A stretch of DNA of 8,912 nt from Parvularculaceae bacterium (GTDB taxonomy: Bacteria; Pseudomonadota; Alphaproteobacteria; Caulobacterales; Parvularculaceae), in contig SHAI01000100.1 of NCBI GenBank assembly GCA_004213235.1, forward strand, positions 1 to 8,912, in the 5' to 3' direction. Under the pieces are notes generated by a model. The model saw only the letters and a list, made by a program, of their open reading frames with translations, did not search any database and had not been told where the DNA came from. Numbering within the stretch: position 1 is the first letter of the stretch; each line of letters starts with the position of its first letter. Shown one piece after another: positions 7,068-8,912 of the stretch. Position numbers and translations under genes: made by a program.

Positions 7068-7107
7068 GACTAAATTTTCATGACTCAATTTATATGACTA
7101 AACAGGC
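7052..7107. repeat. 14-bp imperfect tandem repeat at the galactosidase/lrp junction
   Basis: Successive 14-bp units are ATGACTAAATTTTC (7066-7079), ATGACTCAATTTAT (7080-7093) and ATGACTAAACAGGC (7094-7107), with a poorer unit at 7052-7065. The array fills most of the 60-bp convergent spacer, and its last copy overlaps the final codons and stop of the lrp-type gene. The sequence is A/T-rich, unlike the G/C-rich array upstream of the galactosidase. Confidence 0.7.
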
Positions 7108-7553
7108 CAGGTTTGTTCCTGCTTTACCGTCGACAAAACAAAATTAGTCGTGGAATCTTTCACCCCCGGCAAACGGACCAGCCGTTTTAACGTGACGCCG
7201 GCGAAGGCATCCATATCCGCAGCAACAACTTTCAAAAGATAGTCACCGCCGCCCGATATCGCATGGCAGGCGACAATCTCGTCTATCCCCTCAACCCCGC
7301 GCACAAACTCGCGCAGCAGACTTTCATCATGGCTTTCCATTTTCACGGAGACGTAGCCGATAACGCTCAACCCGGCCTTGCGCGGATCAACAATGGCGCG
7401 ATATCCCGAAATCACGCCACTATCGCGTAATTGCTGAACGCGCCGATGCGCGGCGGATGTCGAAAGCCCAACCTCAATGGCAATTTCCGCGTTCGTTTTG
7501 CGCCCGTCGGCCTGGAGTAAATTGACAATGCGCCGATCCATGTCACTAAGCAT
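7098..7553 (-). CDS. Lrp/AsnC-family transcriptional regulator
   Basis: This 151-residue protein has the standard two-part Lrp/AsnC build. The N-terminal winged helix-turn-helix contains LSDMDRRIVNLLQADGR (2-18), TNAEIAIEVGLSTSAAHRRV (20-39) and a short wing leading to GVISGYRAIVDPRKAG. The C-terminal ligand-binding RAM domain follows from about residue 62, with the effector-loop motif HAISGGGDYLLKV and LPGVKDSTTNFVLSTVK near the end. Such proteins form octamer-like assemblies that respond to amino acids. The ATG at 7553 has AGGGA 4 nt upstream and gives the common MLxxxDR start. It diverges from phhA across a 103-bp spacer, which makes it the likely regulator of phenylalanine hydroxylase and of itself. 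That role is inferred from position only. Confidence 0.93.
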   Translation of the reverse strand: MLSDMDRRIVNLLQADGRKTNAEIAIEVGLSTSAAHRRVQQLRDSGVISGYRAIVDPRKAGLSVIGYVSVKMESHDESLLREFVRGVEGIDEIVACHAISGGGDYLLKVVAADMDAFAGVTLKRLVRLPGVKDSTTNFVLSTVKQEQTWPV

Positions 7554-7595
7554 TTTTCCCTATTTTGCCTCCATTTTTCGTATATATTCTCTAAA

Positions 7596-7623
7596 TTTAT
7601 AGATTTTTCCGTTAAATTGACAA
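7596..7623 (-). promoter_or_regulatory. Predicted sigma-70-type promoter for the Lrp/AsnC gene
   Basis: On the minus strand TTGTCA (7623-7618) and TATAAA (7601-7596) are separated by 16 bp, each matching the consensus at five of six positions. Transcription would start near 7589, giving a leader of about 36 nt before the ATG at 7553. This is the best promoter match I see in the window. Confidence 0.55.
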
Positions 7624-7645
7624 GAAATCCCGTGTGTGGTGTGAC
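7617..7645 (+). promoter_or_regulatory. Possible phhA promoter overlapping the lrp -35 element
   Basis: TTGACA (7617-7622) is a perfect -35 box and overlaps the opposing lrp -35 by five bases. The matching -10 position 17 bp on (TGTGAC, 7640-7645) is poor, three of six, which would suit a promoter that needs activation. Transcription would start near 7652, about 5 nt before the phhA ATG. Confidence 0.3.
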
Positions 7646-7650
7646 ACACA
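7632..7650. promoter_or_regulatory. GT/AC-rich inverted repeat upstream of phhA, possible operator
   Basis: GTGTG-A-CACAC (7639-7649) is a near-perfect palindrome inside a longer GTGTGT...ACACAC (7632-7637 and 7644-7649) context. It covers the presumed phhA -10 region. A regulator bound here would control phhA directly; the adjacent Lrp/AsnC protein is the obvious candidate, although the site is not A/T-rich like the classical Lrp consensus. Confidence 0.4.
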
Positions 7651-7656
7651 TAGGGA

Positions 7657-8535
7657 ATGGAAAAAACCACGCAAACACCGCCCCCAAATCCCTTTAGCGC
7701 CAATACCAGCCATGCCCTGCGCGGCAATTATGAGGATATGCGCGCCGACTATACCGTCGAGCAGCCCTTCGACAGCTATACCGAGGAAGAGCATGCGCGC
7801 TGGCGGTTTTTGTACAATCGACAGTGCGAACTTCTGAAAGGCTATGCCGCAGATGCGTATATTAGAGGGCTGGAAAGCCTCAATGCGGCGGACGGTATTC
7901 CGCGCCTGGATGCGGCAAACGAGGTTCTCGACAAGGCCACGGGCTGGAACTTAGTCGCCGTCCCCGGATTAATTCCCGATGATGTCTTCTTTGACCATCT
8001 CGCCAATCGGCGTTTCCCCGTTGCATGGTGGATCCGTGGTGCGGACGAGCTGGATTACCTGGTTGAACCGGACATCTTCCATGATTTCTTCGGACACGTT
8101 CCATTATTATCGAACCCGACATTTGCAGCCTATATGGAAAAATATGGCAAAGGCGGGCCGAAGGCCATCAAGCATGGAGCCACCAAAAAGCTGGCACGTC
8201 TTTACTGGTATATCGTTGAGTTCGGCCTGATCCAGACGCCTGAGGGGCTTCGCGCCTTTGGTGCTGGCATGCTGTCATCGAAAGACGAGACCATTTACTC
8301 TGTAAAAAGCCCCATTCCCCACAGAGTACGCTTCAACTTAGAGCGTACACTGATGACAGATTATATGGTCGATGATTTCCAGAAAACCTATTTCGTCATA
8401 GATAGCTTCGATCATCTGTTCGATGAATGCGATCGAGATTTCGATCCTATTTATAGCAAGCTTGCGCAACAGGCCGCTATCAAACCGGATCAGCTACTGG
8501 AGAGCGATGAGGTTATAACTTACGGAGAGGTTTGA
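7657..8535 (+). CDS. phhA: Phenylalanine 4-monooxygenase
   Basis: This enzyme hydroxylates phenylalanine to tyrosine using O2, a pterin cofactor and a non-haem iron, in the cytoplasm. It has 292 residues, within the bacterial range. The iron triad is intact: H142 and H147 in FHDFFGHVPLL and E188 in YWYIVEFGL. Other aromatic amino acid hydroxylase signatures include RRFPVAWWIR, FGAGMLSSKDE and the final DSFDHLFDECDRDFDPIY. No N-terminal ACT domain is present, as usual in bacteria. The start is well bounded: an in-frame TAG lies at 7651-7653 and the ATG at 7657 is the first start after it. The only purine-rich run (AGGGA, 7652-7656) touches the ATG, too close for a normal Shine-Dalgarno. No pterin recycling gene (phhB) follows. 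Its 3' end overlaps the opposing DUF1499 gene by 16 bp. Confidence 0.96.
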   Translation: MEKTTQTPPPNPFSANTSHALRGNYEDMRADYTVEQPFDSYTEEEHARWRFLYNRQCELLKGYAADAYIRGLESLNAADGIPRLDAANEVLDKATGWNLVAVPGLIPDDVFFDHLANRRFPVAWWIRGADELDYLVEPDIFHDFFGHVPLLSNPTFAAYMEKYGKGGPKAIKHGATKKLARLYWYIVEFGLIQTPEGLRAFGAGMLSSKDETIYSVKSPIPHRVRFNLERTLMTDYMVDDFQKTYFVIDSFDHLFDECDRDFDPIYSKLAQQAAIKPDQLLESDEVITYGEV

Positions 8536-8912
8536 GAAATCCGTGTACGGATTTCTTCCACACGCTTGCGGTTAACACCGAAATCACTTCGCCCGACGCG
8601 GGATGCAGAGCGCACGTGCACGCCTTCCTCAGCCAGACGAAATTCAACATCGTCCACAAACCCCATAGCGCTAGATGTAAACTCCGACGCGATATAGGTA
8701 CCATTCTGGACGATGATTTTTCCGCCCATTGCGCCGATGATGTCGCCCAGGGCTGACCAGCTGTCTGCCGGGAGAGGGGCCACGGCGTGGCTTTCATCAG
8801 CGCCTGCCTCGCTGGTCACGCAGTTCGGGCTATCCGGGCAAGGCGTCAGGCGTCCCTCGGTCAATCCAGGCGCAACGCCGGATTTCGACTTCTGACCCAG
8901 AACGAAAAGGCC
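8520..8912 (-). CDS. DUF1499 domain-containing protein (5' end beyond window)
   Basis: This family has no established function. The frame is open to the right edge, so the true start lies outside the window; 130 residues are visible. A start at the TTG of 8864 is unlikely, because residues before it (GLFVLGQKSKSGVAPG) resemble the end of the N-terminal membrane segment and linker usual in such proteins. The DUF1499 signature is clear: CPDSPNCV (25-32), FTSSAMGFVDDVEF (78-91) and VRSASRVGRSDFGVNRKRVE (100-119). It was probably anchored at the membrane, but the anchor itself is not visible. It is convergent with phhA and shares 16 bp with its 3' end. A hairpin for phhA termination lies within its last codons. 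Confidence 0.9.
   Translation of the reverse strand, partial: GLFVLGQKSKSGVAPGLTEGRLTPCPDSPNCVTSEAGADESHAVAPLPADSWSALGDIIGAMGGKIIVQNGTYIASEFTSSAMGFVDDVEFRLAEEGVHVRSASRVGRSDFGVNRKRVEEIRTRISQTSP
8535..8556 (+). terminator. Hairpin at the phhA stop, inside the DUF1499 coding sequence
   Basis: AGAAATCCG (8535-8543) and CGGATTTCT (8548-8556) form a perfect 9-bp stem with a TGTA loop, beginning on the last base of the phhA stop codon. The following TTCC gives only a short pyrimidine tract, so it is either a modest intrinsic terminator or an mRNA 3'-end stabiliser. The same bases encode roughly residues 119-126 of the visible DUF1499 peptide. Read from the other strand, the hairpin has no T-run after it. 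Confidence 0.5.

Overview
The window looks like ordinary chromosomal DNA from an alphaproteobacterium. The best evidence is the gene order, with a GatB/YqeY-domain gene followed by dnaG on one strand and carA diverging from them, together with the form of the DnaG N-terminus (SPFxKEKTPSF...CFSS...HGD). I cannot resolve the lineage further from sequence alone. I see no RNA genes, insertion sequences, integrases, CRISPR arrays or phage genes, and no strong candidate for a wholly new multi-gene system.

Layout. Positions 1-926 (minus strand) hold yqeY and then the 5' end of dnaG, which runs off the left edge. A 214-bp divergent spacer follows, then carA (1141-2316) and a GloC-type metallo-beta-lactamase-fold hydrolase (2357-3085), both on the plus strand and 40 bp apart. 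carB is not in the window. Next come a sodium/solute symporter of the vSGLT type (3211-4620, minus) and a GH36 alpha-galactosidase (4854-7037, plus), transcribed away from each other: a compact unit for alpha-galactoside uptake and hydrolysis. The galactosidase converges on an Lrp/AsnC regulator (7098-7553, minus), which diverges from phenylalanine 4-monooxygenase phhA (7657-8535, plus). phhA collides tail-to-tail with a DUF1499 gene (8520 to beyond 8912, minus).

How the genes work together. carA supplies the glutaminase subunit for carbamoyl phosphate synthesis. gloC probably detoxifies glutathione thioesters. The symporter and galactosidase form a catabolic pair. The Lrp/AsnC protein is the natural candidate regulator of phhA, which converts phenylalanine to tyrosine.

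The less expected content lies between the genes. Three spacers carry short imperfect tandem repeats with different periods: 11 bp before dnaG, 15 bp before the galactosidase, and 14 bp after it. The symporter/galactosidase spacer also has a 15-bp direct repeat with copies 74 bp apart. The lrp and phhA promoters appear to share their -35 region, and the only likely phhA start lies about 5 nt from the predicted transcription start. A 9-bp hairpin just after the phhA stop lies inside the coding sequence of the opposing DUF1499 gene.
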